This document shows positions 23,161 to 32,098 of a stretch of 64,000 nt of DNA, piece by piece. This stretch comes from Alicyclobacillus sp. ALC3 (GTDB lineage: Bacteria; Bacillota; Bacilli; Alicyclobacillales; Alicyclobacillaceae): assembly GCF_028751195.1 (NCBI RefSeq), contig NZ_CP066784.1, forward strand, positions 1,116,001 through 1,180,000. Direction: 5' to 3'. The position numbers were made by a program, and so were the translations under genes. The notes beneath the pieces were generated by a model. That model was not told the origin of the DNA and did not search any database. It was given only the letters and a program-made list of their open reading frames with translations. How positions within the stretch are numbered: the stretch's first letter is position 1; every line of letters starts with the position of its first letter.

Positions 23161-23595
23161 ATGAGTAAAGACTTGGTCCCCGTCATCGGACTAGTTCCAT
23201 CCCTTGAAACTGTCTTCTTGGATGAACAGCCAGCAACGGCGAACCTCACAGTTAAGTCATGGGCCCCATACAACCGATTCGCTGTTCAGGCCGCCGACAA
23301 CGGACTCGACTCTTTTGGTCTGCGCGAAGGCACCTATGCAATCTTCCGAGAAGCCCGCTGGCCTGACCGCGAATGCCAGGTGTGCCTCATCCGATTCGCG
23401 GAAGAAGTCACCATCCGACTTGTAGAAGGCATCCGGAGTGATATGGTGAATTTACGAGTTAGCGGAGATCGTATTCCTCCGGTGGAGGCTGCGCCCACAG
23501 ACTTCACGATTGTTGGTATCCTTGATGGTGTCATCTTCGAAGAATTCGCGGAAGTCGCTCCAATCGAAACAGATGACTTTGATTGGGGCGCGTAA
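23161..23595 (+). CDS. LexA/S24-fold protein with apparently lost catalytic residues
   Basis: This 144-residue protein resembles the C-terminal half of LexA/CI: FAVQAADNGLDSFGLREGTY aligns with the segment that carries the catalytic serine, and AEEVTIRLVEG with the strand that carries the lysine. At the serine position there is Asn (ADNGL in place of GDSM) and at the lysine position Arg, so self-cleavage is unlikely. There is no DNA-binding domain. It may be a sensor or partner for ImmA. The ribosome site AAGGAGG is strong. It lies between immA and the recombinase. Confidence 0.6.
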   Translation: MSKDLVPVIGLVPSLETVFLDEQPATANLTVKSWAPYNRFAVQAADNGLDSFGLREGTYAIFREARWPDRECQVCLIRFAEEVTIRLVEGIRSDMVNLRVSGDRIPPVEAAPTDFTIVGILDGVIFEEFAEVAPIETDDFDWGA

Positions 23596-23620
23596 CCCTA
23601 ATACGAAGTGAGATGATCCC

Positions 23621-25165
23621 ATGCAAAGCAGTTTCCCCACGCATCTCAACAACGTCTATGTGTATCTGCGTAAGAGCCGCGAGGACCGAGAGGCCGAGGA
23701 ACGCGCACGCCGCGAAGGCCGTACCGACATCGAGACTTTGTCACGCCATCGCCGTGCATTACTGGAATTGGCACACAAGAACCACCACAATGTCACCGTC
23801 ATCCACGAGGAAGTGGTCAGCGGCGAGTTTATCTCGGAACGCCCTGAAATGCTGAAGCTCCTGACGTCTCTTGATACTGGAGAAATCGACGCAGTGTGGG
23901 TGATGGACCTCGATCGTCTTGGGCGCGGCGACATGGCCGACCAGGGCCGCATTCTACGCACATTCAAAGAGACAGCAACTCTCATTCTGACGCCGGATAA
24001 AGTCTACGACCTCAACGACGAAATGGATGAAGAGTGGACTGAGTTTAAGACGTTCTTCGCGCGGCGCGAACTCAAGATGATCACAAAGCGCATGCAGCGC
24101 GGGCGAGTTGCCTCCGTGCAGGAAGGCAAATACATCGGCACGCGGCCGCCCTTTGGGTACGATGTCACGCGGGACCTTATCCTTGTGCCAAACGACAACG
24201 CGGACACCGTGCGACGCATATTTGACCTCTACACCCGTTCTGATATGGGGGCCAGCCGGATTGCTGCGCACCTCAATGAGCGTGGCATAAAGACGCCAAA
24301 CGGCAAGTTGTGGCGTTCCGAAAGTGTGATCTCGTTAATTCGCAACCCTGTGTACGCGGGGTGGATGGCATGGCGCAAAACCTACAGTGACAAACGGCAT
24401 GGACGCGGTACCAAGCGACCACGCGAAGAATGGGTACTTGCACGTGGCAAACACGAACCCCTCATCGCGCAGGATGTGTATGACAAGGCCGAACAGATCC
24501 GTTTAGAACGGAGTCACACACCAGGCCCGAAAGCGAACGAGACAGCAAGCCCATTGACGAGCCTGATTGTCTGCGGGAAGTGCGGCAGCAAGATGGTTCG
24601 ACGTCCCTACACAAAACAGGCCGCACATCTACGATGCGCGAATCCGCACTGCACGCAGAAAAGTACACGGCTTTCTCTGGTAGAAGGCCGCCTCTTGGAG
24701 ATCCTCGCCGACTGGCTGTCGTCGTACATTCTCACAACGGAAGAAGTTGCAGCAGCCCTAACACACAAAACCGAGGAACCTGTGAGCACGAAGGCACTCT
24801 CCGCGATTGATCGCGAGATTGAACGAGTCACGCTACAACGCGACCAGTTGCACAACCTGCTCGAGCAACAAGTGTACGATGCGGACACGTACTTGGAGCG
24901 CAACAGCAAACTGCTAGCGGAGATGGCTGACCTGCGCAAGCGACGCGAAGCCATCGAGGGAGATCTGAAACGTGAGGGACAACTCAGACAGGCGCGTCGT
25001 AATGTCATCCCTCGCATGACTCGGGCCCTCGACGCCTACCACAAAACCAACGACGTGGGTACACGGAACGAGTTGCTCAAGTCCGTGTTGCACCACGCCA
25101 TCTATGACAAGCAGCCATGGCAAGTACGCGATCAATTCTCGCTGGAGCTTTCTCCACGCATCTAA
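23621..25165 (+). CDS. Large serine recombinase (SpoIVCA-type element excisionase/integrase)
   Basis: This 514-residue protein has the resolvase domain with catalytic serine in VYVYLRKSREDRE near residue 18, then AVWVMDLDRLGRGDM. A recombinase domain follows (PPFGYDVTRDL, ASRIAAHLNERGIKTPNGKL, NPVYAGWMAW), then a zinc ribbon (CGKCGSKM ... CANPHC) and a long coiled coil at 395-470. This is the layout of SpoIVCA and phage integrases such as those of phiC31 type. Its stop codon lies 14 bases before the sigK 3' part. It should excise the prophage and rejoin sigK. Confidence 0.93.
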   Translation: MQSSFPTHLNNVYVYLRKSREDREAEERARREGRTDIETLSRHRRALLELAHKNHHNVTVIHEEVVSGEFISERPEMLKLLTSLDTGEIDAVWVMDLDRLGRGDMADQGRILRTFKETATLILTPDKVYDLNDEMDEEWTEFKTFFARRELKMITKRMQRGRVASVQEGKYIGTRPPFGYDVTRDLILVPNDNADTVRRIFDLYTRSDMGASRIAAHLNERGIKTPNGKLWRSESVISLIRNPVYAGWMAWRKTYSDKRHGRGTKRPREEWVLARGKHEPLIAQDVYDKAEQIRLERSHTPGPKANETASPLTSLIVCGKCGSKMVRRPYTKQAAHLRCANPHCTQKSTRLSLVEGRLLEILADWLSSYILTTEEVAAALTHKTEEPVSTKALSAIDREIERVTLQRDQLHNLLEQQVYDADTYLERNSKLLAEMADLRKRREAIEGDLKREGQLRQARRNVIPRMTRALDAYHKTNDVGTRNELLKSVLHHAIYDKQPWQVRDQFSLELSPRI

Positions 25166-25192
25166 ACGTCTATATCGTAAAGGGAATTGAGA
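25166..25192. other. Probable attachment junction (attR) between prophage and sigK 3' part
   Basis: Just after the recombinase stop, the reading frame changes from phage sequence to sigma-K sequence. The first clearly sigK-like codons read K-G-I-E-I-T from 25180, where intact SigK proteins have a similar G-N-E-I. The crossover should lie within or next to GGAATTGAG (25182-25190). The partner site is outside the window. Confidence 0.6.
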
Positions 25193-25503
25193 TCACGATT
25201 TCGGACGTCCTCGGATCTGACGCTGACGAGACCGAAGAAGAAGTCAGTAAACGTCTCGAGATTAAAAACATGCTCCAGCTCATGAACATCCTCGACGAAC
25301 GGGAGCGAATGGTCATCAGCTTGCGCTTTGGACTCACGGATGGGCAAGAGTGGACACAAAACGAGGTCGCAGAACACCTCGGAATTTCTCGCTCCTACGT
25401 GTCTCGCTTGGAGAAGCGCGCTTTGTTGAAAATGTTTCACCAGTCCTACGCCGGCAAGCGAAAGCGCAAACCGTTTGTGTATCGGCCACCGGTGGATAAC
25501 TAA
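25180..25503 (+). CDS. sigK: sigK 3' portion (SpoIIIC-like), sigma-K region 4
   Basis: About 107 codons encode the C-terminal part of sporulation sigma-K, with ITISDVLGSDADETEEEVSK, ILDERERMVISLRFGL, and region 4.2 EVAEHLGISRSYVSRLEKRA followed by LLKMFH. The last segment is typical of SigK rather than SigE. The N-terminal half (regions 2 and 3) is missing and the frame runs back into phage DNA, with no start site of its own. This is the state seen in strains where a skin element splits sigK; the mother cell must excise the element before sigma-K can be made. Confidence 0.85.
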   Translation, partial: KGIEITISDVLGSDADETEEEVSKRLEIKNMLQLMNILDERERMVISLRFGLTDGQEWTQNEVAEHLGISRSYVSRLEKRALLKMFHQSYAGKRKRKPFVYRPPVDN

Positions 25504-25539
25504 CACCCAGATTGGAACTCCTCGTAGCAGCATCCCAAC

Positions 25540-25576
25540 ATACAAGGGTTTGGAACTCAATCCCAAACCCTTGTAT
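25540..25576. terminator. Strong hairpin between sigK and the ABC-transporter operon
   Basis: A perfect 14-pair stem (atacaagggtttgg and its complement, 9-base loop) lies between two converging genes. No T run follows on either strand, so it may act as a weak bidirectional terminator or transcript stabiliser. Confidence 0.6.
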
Positions 25577-25655
25577 CACGATCGATATGTACCGGCCGGG
25601 CTCTCTGCTCCGACCGTCTTTGTGCTGTATTTTGTCAGAAATTGAACAAGACTCT

Positions 25656-26486
25656 TCACCGAAACCCCGTTGTGGAAATGCCCCGAATGAAGTGACGCTG
25701 GAAGACGATAAACACGATGACCATGGGTATGGTCAACAGAATGACGCCAGCCAAAACGTTGTTCCAGTACTGATTGTACTGATTGTAAAACGAGGTGAGA
25801 CCGACGGGCAACGTGTACATGTTACTCCGTTGCTCAAGGATGACTGGCCAAAGAAATGAGTTCCAGTTCCCCTGAAACGCGAATATTGTCTCCGTCGCCA
25901 ACAGCGGGCGTGACAGCGGTAAAAATATGCGTACAAACAGCCCCCAGTAGCTCAGGCCATCGATGCGGCCTGCTTCTTCAAGTTCCTTCGGAATCCCAAG
26001 AAAGAATTGTCGAGCCAAAAAGATCATGAATGGTGACATCAGGAATGGGATGGTCAACCCTTGGTAAGTGTTTACCCATCCCAAGTGTACCAGCAAGATG
26101 TAAATTGGAACCATGACCACCTGACCTGGAATCATCATGATACCGAGGAATACAAAAAACAAAAACCCTCGTCCAGGGAACTTGAGACGCGCAAAGGCGT
26201 AACCCGCGAGAGTGTTGACCACGAGGTTACCGATGGTCACAATGGCCGCGACTACAACGCTGTTGATGAACCAGCGAAGGAAAGGAAACTCTGTCAAAAT
26301 GTACGTGTAGCTGTGTACGCTTAGTCTCGATAGAGGCACCCAGTTTTGGTAGACTCCGCTTGTTGGCTTAAACGAAGTGTAGACAGACCAAACAAACGGC
26401 GTGAGTGTCACAAACACGTACAGGAGGGCGACTCCGTACAACCATGAGCGCCTCGATTTGGATGTAGCCGCCTTCACTAGCCTCAC
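25656..26486 (-). CDS. Sugar ABC transporter permease, MalG type
   Basis: This 276-residue membrane protein has six predicted helices, from LLYVFVTLTPFVWSVYTSF to the final MVIVFIVFQRHFIRG. The EAA loop that docks the ATPase is EELEEAGRIDGLSYWGLF near residue 190, followed by the LPLSRPLL segment typical of MalG. The C-terminus GISTTGFR is close to the family ending. It is the last gene of the operon, three bases after its partner permease. No ATPase is encoded here, so a shared MsmX-like ATPase elsewhere is likely. Confidence 0.92.
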   Translation of the reverse strand: MRLVKAATSKSRRSWLYGVALLYVFVTLTPFVWSVYTSFKPTSGVYQNWVPLSRLSVHSYTYILTEFPFLRWFINSVVVAAIVTIGNLVVNTLAGYAFARLKFPGRGFLFFVFLGIMMIPGQVVMVPIYILLVHLGWVNTYQGLTIPFLMSPFMIFLARQFFLGIPKELEEAGRIDGLSYWGLFVRIFLPLSRPLLATETIFAFQGNWNSFLWPVILEQRSNMYTLPVGLTSFYNQYNQYWNNVLAGVILLTIPMVIVFIVFQRHFIRGISTTGFR

Positions 26487-26489
26487 ACC

Positions 26490-27485
26490 TCACTTTTCCC
26501 TGCCTATCGCATAGTTCTGGACAAGCGTCAGGATCAGAATAATGACAAACAGCACAAATCCCATCGCTGAAGCGTATCCCATACGCTGATTTAGGAACGC
26601 CTGATTGTAGAGGTCGAGGACTACGGACAGTGTGGAATTGACGGGTCCGCCGTTTCCACCCGATACGACGTACATTTGATCGAAGACCTGAAAAGAGCCG
26701 ATCATGGACACGACAACAACGAGAAACGTTGTTCTCCTCAGCAGCGGTACAGTGATGCTCCACAACTTCGTCCACGACCCTGCCCCGTCGAGTTCTGCGG
26801 CTTCCAGCACATCGCCTGGAATGTCCTGAAGTCCTGCCAGATAGATAATCATGAACTGCCCCGCAGTTGACCAGACCGCCATGACCATCAGGGCTGGGAG
26901 CGCAAAAGTTGTGCTATTGAAGTAGTTGGGGCCATGAATGCCAAAGACCGAGAGAAACCGATTCAACAAACCCTGAGGCTCGAAGATGAATAGAAACATC
27001 ACGCTGACGGCAACTGTGGAGCTCACAGTCGGTAAATAGTACGCGACGCGGAAAAGAGTCTTTCCGCGGACCTTGTCAACAATTAGGGCAAGGAACAACG
27101 CAAGCGCCGTTTGTATTGGAACGACACCGACCGCGTAGACGCTGGTGTTCAATAGCGCGCGTAAGAAGAGGGGGTCTCGAAACAGTTGGAGGTAGTTTCG
27201 AAACCCAACAAAGTGTGCATTCGCCGGATTCAACAAGGAATAATGAAAGAAACTGATGTATAGGGCATAAAATACGGGACCAATCAGAAACACTAAGAGA
27301 CCCGTGAGCGCAGGCAACAGAAACAGGTAGCCGTTGATCGCTTGTTCAGTGGAACTCCCCAGCCACGCGCGTAAACGCCTTCGGGAGACCTTCGACGACG
27401 TCTCCGACAGTCCTGCGAAACCAGACAACGGACCTGCACCTCCGTGGGCGAGGATAGTCACCACACCTCGCCCGTTTTGATCCAC
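26490..27485 (-). CDS. Sugar ABC transporter permease, MalF type
   Basis: This 331-residue permease has a basic hydrophilic N-terminus and six helices beginning INGYLFLLPALTGLLVFLIG. The EAA motif is EAAELDGAGSWTKLWSITVP near residue 230. The preceding QTALALFLALIVDKVRGKTL is typical of MalF/UgpA-like subunits. It forms the channel with the MalG-type protein. It sits three bases after the binding-protein gene. The first 45 residues are longer than usual, so a later start is possible. Confidence 0.9.
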   Translation of the reverse strand: MDQNGRGVVTILAHGGAGPLSGFAGLSETSSKVSRRRLRAWLGSSTEQAINGYLFLLPALTGLLVFLIGPVFYALYISFFHYSLLNPANAHFVGFRNYLQLFRDPLFLRALLNTSVYAVGVVPIQTALALFLALIVDKVRGKTLFRVAYYLPTVSSTVAVSVMFLFIFEPQGLLNRFLSVFGIHGPNYFNSTTFALPALMVMAVWSTAGQFMIIYLAGLQDIPGDVLEAAELDGAGSWTKLWSITVPLLRRTTFLVVVVSMIGSFQVFDQMYVVSGGNGGPVNSTLSVVLDLYNQAFLNQRMGYASAMGFVLFVIILILTLVQNYAIGREK

Positions 27486-27487
27486 AA

Positions 27488-28750
27488 TTAGCCTTGGCTT
27501 GCGACGATTTTTGCAGCCTTCGCAAGCATCTGCGAGGCGGACTCACTGCCATTCAGTGCTGCAGGCAACTCGTTGTCCACGGCGTTCACTAAAGTAGATC
27601 CCACGGTGCCAAATTGGAATGGAACCGCATTCTTCACTCCGTCAATGAACGGCTGTTCCTGTGGAAAAGACTGCGTAACGAGGCTCTGTTCGCTGGTTCT
27701 CGATGGAATCGCAAGACCGGACTGCGCCGTCATTTTCAACGCTGCGTCCCCTGTCATGAAGAACAACAGTTTTGCGGCAGAGTTCGGGTGCTTCGTAGTT
27801 GCCGACATTGAGTAGCTCACAGTAAACGTATAGTTGTAACTCTTCCCATTCAGGGTTGGCATATCTGCGATGCCATACTTCAGGTTCGGTGCAGTTTGCT
27901 GTATGGCAGGGATCGACCAAGCCCCGGTCAGGTTCATGGCCGCTTTGCCAGCTGCAAATGCATCCGTCCCGCTCTGCTGTCCGATACTCTTCGGTTGAGT
28001 TATATAACCTTTCTTGTAATCCTGCAGGTAAAAATTGAGCCCAGCGGCGTTCTTTGAATTGGTCAATGTGGCAGTATTGGTCTGACTATTGAAGTAGCTG
28101 CCACCGTCGTCGAGCACCCACGGATAGTATCGTGCCACCGTAGGTGCCATCACCATGGGCACCATGCCCTTCGCCTTCAGCTTGGCAGCGTCCGTGTTAA
28201 ACTGTGCCCACGTCGTCGGTGGGGACGCAATCCCTGCTTTGGCGAACATCGTCTTATTGTAGTACAGTGCCAAGGTATTGAAGTCTTTCGGCAGCCCATA
28301 CTGCTGCCCCTTCCACTGGAACGCCTTGAGCAGCGCGGGACTGAACGCGCTGGTTTGAACCCCGCCCTCTGAGATGTACTTGCCAAGTGGCATCAGTGCA
28401 CCAGAACTCTCAAACTGAGGCGCATACGACGAATCTACGTAGAAAATATCAGGCGCGGTGTGTGAAGCCAGCATCGTTTGAATCTGTTGCTGGTAGTTCC
28501 CGTTGATGACTTGAATATTCACATGTATGTTTGGGTTTTGACTTTCAAAAGCCTTAACTTGTTTTTCCACAAGTTGTTTCTCTGCTGGGCTTGACGTCCA
28601 CATGCCCAGCGTGAGGCTGACGGACTTCTGCGCTCCTCCGCTACTTGTCGAATTGTTTGCCGTATTCCCTGCACCTGCAGACTGGCCACAGCCAGCCAAC
28701 ACTCCAATGCCCACAAGAGATACAGCAGTAACTCCAAGCCAACGTTTCAT
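27488..28750 (-). CDS. Sugar-binding lipoprotein of the ABC transporter
   Basis: This 420-residue solute-binding protein has a lipoprotein signal: KRW, a hydrophobic core and the lipobox VLAGC with the cysteine near residue 21, then a Ser/Gly/Asn linker. The mature part shows the family-1 pattern (LTLGMWTSSPAEKQLVEKQV, PDIFYVDSSYAPQFESSGAL, AAMNLTGAWSIPAIQQ). It should deliver a sugar or oligosaccharide to the two permeases. The neighbouring debranching-type enzyme suggests an alpha-glucan fragment, though the ligand cannot be read from the sequence. Confidence 0.92.
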   Translation of the reverse strand: MKRWLGVTAVSLVGIGVLAGCGQSAGAGNTANNSTSSGGAQKSVSLTLGMWTSSPAEKQLVEKQVKAFESQNPNIHVNIQVINGNYQQQIQTMLASHTAPDIFYVDSSYAPQFESSGALMPLGKYISEGGVQTSAFSPALLKAFQWKGQQYGLPKDFNTLALYYNKTMFAKAGIASPPTTWAQFNTDAAKLKAKGMVPMVMAPTVARYYPWVLDDGGSYFNSQTNTATLTNSKNAAGLNFYLQDYKKGYITQPKSIGQQSGTDAFAAGKAAMNLTGAWSIPAIQQTAPNLKYGIADMPTLNGKSYNYTFTVSYSMSATTKHPNSAAKLLFFMTGDAALKMTAQSGLAIPSRTSEQSLVTQSFPQEQPFIDGVKNAVPFQFGTVGSTLVNAVDNELPAALNGSESASQMLAKAAKIVASQG

Positions 28751-28805
28751 TCGAAATCCCCCTTCTTCTTTTGGATCCCGGCAATTGACTCTTCATCAAC
28801 AATGA

Positions 28806-31034
28806 TCATCCTCTACGGTGAAGACTTGGCTGGGCCACCTCGATGCCGACATCGATAGCTAGACCCGTTGAATTGGACATCACCTCGAATTCCGTGCGGT
28901 TCCCCACCCGACGCATCTTGACTCCGAGTTGACCCATGCCAATGGGGACAGCCTCAACATTCAGTTCATTTATGCCCTCAGGAAGGAAGGGATCTAGGAG
29001 AATGCGACCCCGGAAGACATCCACGTCGAGTCCAAGAAGTTGCTCCAAAGTGAAGACCGGAACGGCAGCGGCCCAAGCCTGAGGCGAACACGATACTGGG
29101 TAGGGAACGGGACTGCGAACTTCTTCCGACGACAAACCAGCAAACAGTTCTGGGAGTCGATGTCCAAAACCAGCCTGCGCTCTGAGGAGACCGGAAACGA
29201 TTTCACTTACAGAGTCGAACGCCATTTGCCGCCGGAGTCCGCTCATTACAAGCGCCGTGTCATGGGGCCAAACTGAGCCATTGTGGTAACTGATGGGGTT
29301 ATAGGCACGCTCAAGACTGCTCAAGGTACGAATGCCGTAGCCGCTGAACATGTCCGGTTGCATCATTCGTTTGGCAACCCGACGCGCAATATCAACCGGC
29401 AAGATATCACTGCACAGAACCTGACCCATGTTCGAACTGGAAACAGCCACCGGTTTCTTCTCTCCGTCAAGTGCCATGGCAATCGTTTGCGTCTCTGGGA
29501 GGTAGAAGTGTTCCACAAAGGACTGAGAAAGGCGGTCTGCCTTGCTGCATAGTGCCTCAGCTTGGTCTAGCTCTCCGAGATGTAGAAGCAACCGGCTCCA
29601 CTCCACATAAACCCGATGCAAGTACGCCTGAACCTCCGCTAACGCGATTGGCCCCTGCGCAAGCGTACCGTCAGTGTGCATGATAGAGTCGCCAGAATCT
29701 TTCCAACCTTGGTTCGCAACGCCATTCTGTGCCTCACTCCAGTACTCTAAAAAGCCGTCGGCGTCCCTGTCTCCGAAATCCTCGATCCATTGGAGTGCCC
29801 GCATAGCGTGAGGCAGTTCCTCGCGCAAAAACTCTTCGTCGCCAGTCCAGCGAACGTAGTCAGCAAACAATCCTAAGTAGAGCGGTGTAGAGTCAATGCT
29901 CCCGAAGTAGCGTGCGAATGGCATGATGCCAAGGCGGCTCAACTCTCCGTCACGCACCTCATGCACAATTTTCCCAGGCTCCTCGTCTCTCGATGGGTCT
30001 AGCTGAGCCCCTTGGAAATGTCCCAAGGTTCGCACGGTACCCCGTGCAATTTCCGGACTAGCCAGTAGCATTTGTCTGGCCGCAATCAACGAATCCCGAC
30101 CAAAAGGAACGGCATACCAAGGTAACCCGGCCACGAGGAAGTGTCCATAGCCCAAGTCAGTCGCCAGCATGCGAATGTCCCGCAAACCTTGCTCATACCA
30201 ATCCCGAAACGGCAAATTTCCGCTAACACGCGGCATGAGCGAGAACCAGTCCCTGTACGACTCCCGTAGCGACTCCCGAACTTGCTCTAGAGAGTTCAAC
30301 CCAGTTTGCTCCGGTTGTGAAGGGGAGCGCTTACAGTTCCCACCCAAAACGTTTTCAGTCACAGTTGAAGTTGGGGATTGGGCTGGCGTGTCTTCTAAGA
30401 CTTCCGGGCGAATCCGCAGGCGCCAGCGGACTTGCCGCCGCGGCGGAATTTGCCAAGCCATCTCCAGCGTTCGCTCCGTTTCGCCGTCACCACTTGCCCA
30501 TGAGGAAACCTCGCAATCGTCAGTGAGTGACTCAAACTCTACGGTTGTGCGATTCACGCGTCCATCACGTGCCACGTAGGTAAAGGAACATACCCGCTCA
30601 GCAATTTCCACCCGGACATTCCTCGCAAAGGATGGCTGGAACCCCCTCACTTCAAACATATCGACAAAGTCCGCATCCACCGTGTATTTGGCCCCCATAT
30701 GCAAGGGTTGCAAGCTGTAGTTTTCCACGCACCCTTCCTCAAACAGTGACTCGCCAGTGACATACTGCCGCCGAGTCACGAGCAGCGATTCGCGTGGAAG
30801 GCCAAACGAATCCAAAGGCGGTAGGTTGGTGTAACGGTATACACACTCATACCCCTCCGTGCAGGATGCTTCTAGGAGAACAAATGAACTCGGCTTAGGC
30901 GTCCACATGAGCTTTGATAAAAACCGAGTATCCTTGGTAAACAAACCACTTTCATTGGTCGACGTCAAAGGTGATTCTCCTGATAAGTTGGAGAGAAAGA
31001 ACAAGTCATTTTCCTTAATCACATGAAAGTTCAT
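28806..31034 (-). CDS. Amylo-alpha-1,6-glucosidase / glycogen-debranching-type enzyme
   Basis: This 742-residue cytoplasmic enzyme has an N-terminal GDE_N_bis-like beta domain (TSTNESGLFTKDTRFLSKLM) and a C-terminal (alpha/alpha)6 barrel, with AGLPWYAVPFGRDSLIAARQ near residue 300, GFLEYWSEAQNGVANQGWKD near 430 and HNGSVWPHDTALVMSGLRRQ near 600. These are features of the GDE family that hydrolyses alpha-1,6 or related linkages. The acidic residues in FGRDS and WPHD are candidate catalytic or binding sites. It is the second gene of the LacI-controlled operon and probably processes the imported oligosaccharide. Confidence 0.85.
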   Translation of the reverse strand: MNFHVIKENDLFFLSNLSGESPLTSTNESGLFTKDTRFLSKLMWTPKPSSFVLLEASCTEGYECVYRYTNLPPLDSFGLPRESLLVTRRQYVTGESLFEEGCVENYSLQPLHMGAKYTVDADFVDMFEVRGFQPSFARNVRVEIAERVCSFTYVARDGRVNRTTVEFESLTDDCEVSSWASGDGETERTLEMAWQIPPRRQVRWRLRIRPEVLEDTPAQSPTSTVTENVLGGNCKRSPSQPEQTGLNSLEQVRESLRESYRDWFSLMPRVSGNLPFRDWYEQGLRDIRMLATDLGYGHFLVAGLPWYAVPFGRDSLIAARQMLLASPEIARGTVRTLGHFQGAQLDPSRDEEPGKIVHEVRDGELSRLGIMPFARYFGSIDSTPLYLGLFADYVRWTGDEEFLREELPHAMRALQWIEDFGDRDADGFLEYWSEAQNGVANQGWKDSGDSIMHTDGTLAQGPIALAEVQAYLHRVYVEWSRLLLHLGELDQAEALCSKADRLSQSFVEHFYLPETQTIAMALDGEKKPVAVSSSNMGQVLCSDILPVDIARRVAKRMMQPDMFSGYGIRTLSSLERAYNPISYHNGSVWPHDTALVMSGLRRQMAFDSVSEIVSGLLRAQAGFGHRLPELFAGLSSEEVRSPVPYPVSCSPQAWAAAVPVFTLEQLLGLDVDVFRGRILLDPFLPEGINELNVEAVPIGMGQLGVKMRRVGNRTEFEVMSNSTGLAIDVGIEVAQPSLHRRG

Positions 31035-31058
31035 GATTCAACCCCTACGGCAGATTGA

Positions 31059-32063
31059 TTAGGTGCTGCTGCGAACGACAAGTTCTGGAGCGAGTAATCT
31101 ACCTGTTGGTGCATCACCATCCCTCAACATACTGTAGAGCATGGAAACAGCGGTTTGCCCCATTGGGTACCGTCGCTGACCGACTGTAGTCAACGCAGGA
31201 GTGACAATTGCGCCCAAGTCGATGTTGTCGAAGCCCACAACGGCAACGTCGTCCGGAACCCTGCGCCCTGCTAGGGACAGTCCCTTCATGCCACCAATCG
31301 CCATTAGGTCACTGGCATAGAAAACCGCCGTAACATCGGGACACTGATGCAGCAGTTGTTGAGTCGCTTCAACGCCTCCTTCGTAGGTGAAGTCGGAGTT
31401 AATGACCAAGTTCGACAAGTCTGTTATCCCTGCCGCCCACATGGCCTCTTGGTATCCCCTCAGACGGTCGAGGCTGACGGCGGCTTGCTGATGACCATTC
31501 ACAAACGCGATTTTACGGTGTCCTTTCGACAACAGGTGCTTGACAGCAAACTTCGCTCCGTTAATGTTGTCTGACATGACGTAACCACAGTGCTCACTCA
31601 GCACGGGCAAGTCAATGGCAACCGTGGGCAGCGGCGAGTCTACGAGTTCGCTGAAGTACGGGTCATCGAGCCGCAATCCCATAACAACGACGCCTTCCAA
31701 TCTTCTCTCCGTACAGAAGTCCACATAGCTCACCATGCGCTGGCGGGCGGTGTTCGTACTCATCAACACAACATCATACCCATACTCCGAAAGTTGATCG
31801 TGGATACCGGCGAGCACATCGAACATGAAGTGATGCCCTCCGCTGTCTTTGTTGAAATCGGAGACGAGGATGCCTACGCTCTCTGTTTGTTGCCGGACCA
31901 AACTACGTGCAACGTGGCTGGGGCGGTACCGTAGGCGCTGCGCAACTTCTAGTATGCGCTCGCGTGTTTGTGGCCCTACATCCTCCCCTCCGTTTAATGC
32001 TCGAGATACTGTTGTAATAGAAACCCCAGCTTCTCTAGCGACATCCCGAATCGTGACAGGCAT
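31059..32063 (-). CDS. LacI-family transcriptional regulator
   Basis: This 334-residue regulator starts with the LacI headpiece (VTIRDVAREAGVSITTVSRA, then LNGGEDVGPQTRERILEVA) and the hinge YRPSHVARSLVRQQ. A periplasmic-binding-like sensor domain follows (SVGILVSDFNKDSGGHHFMF, AVVGFDNIDLGAIVTPALTT). The ATG at 32063 lies eight bases after GAGGAG; the frame is open 50 codons upstream. It is the first gene of the operon and faces two palindromes of the LacI type, so it probably represses itself and the sugar genes until the sugar appears. Confidence 0.93.
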   Translation of the reverse strand: MPVTIRDVAREAGVSITTVSRALNGGEDVGPQTRERILEVAQRLRYRPSHVARSLVRQQTESVGILVSDFNKDSGGHHFMFDVLAGIHDQLSEYGYDVVLMSTNTARQRMVSYVDFCTERRLEGVVVMGLRLDDPYFSELVDSPLPTVAIDLPVLSEHCGYVMSDNINGAKFAVKHLLSKGHRKIAFVNGHQQAAVSLDRLRGYQEAMWAAGITDLSNLVINSDFTYEGGVEATQQLLHQCPDVTAVFYASDLMAIGGMKGLSLAGRRVPDDVAVVGFDNIDLGAIVTPALTTVGQRRYPMGQTAVSMLYSMLRDGDAPTGRLLAPELVVRSST

Positions 32064-32098
32064 CGGTGCACTCCTCACTGCTAAGAGGCTAATTGATG

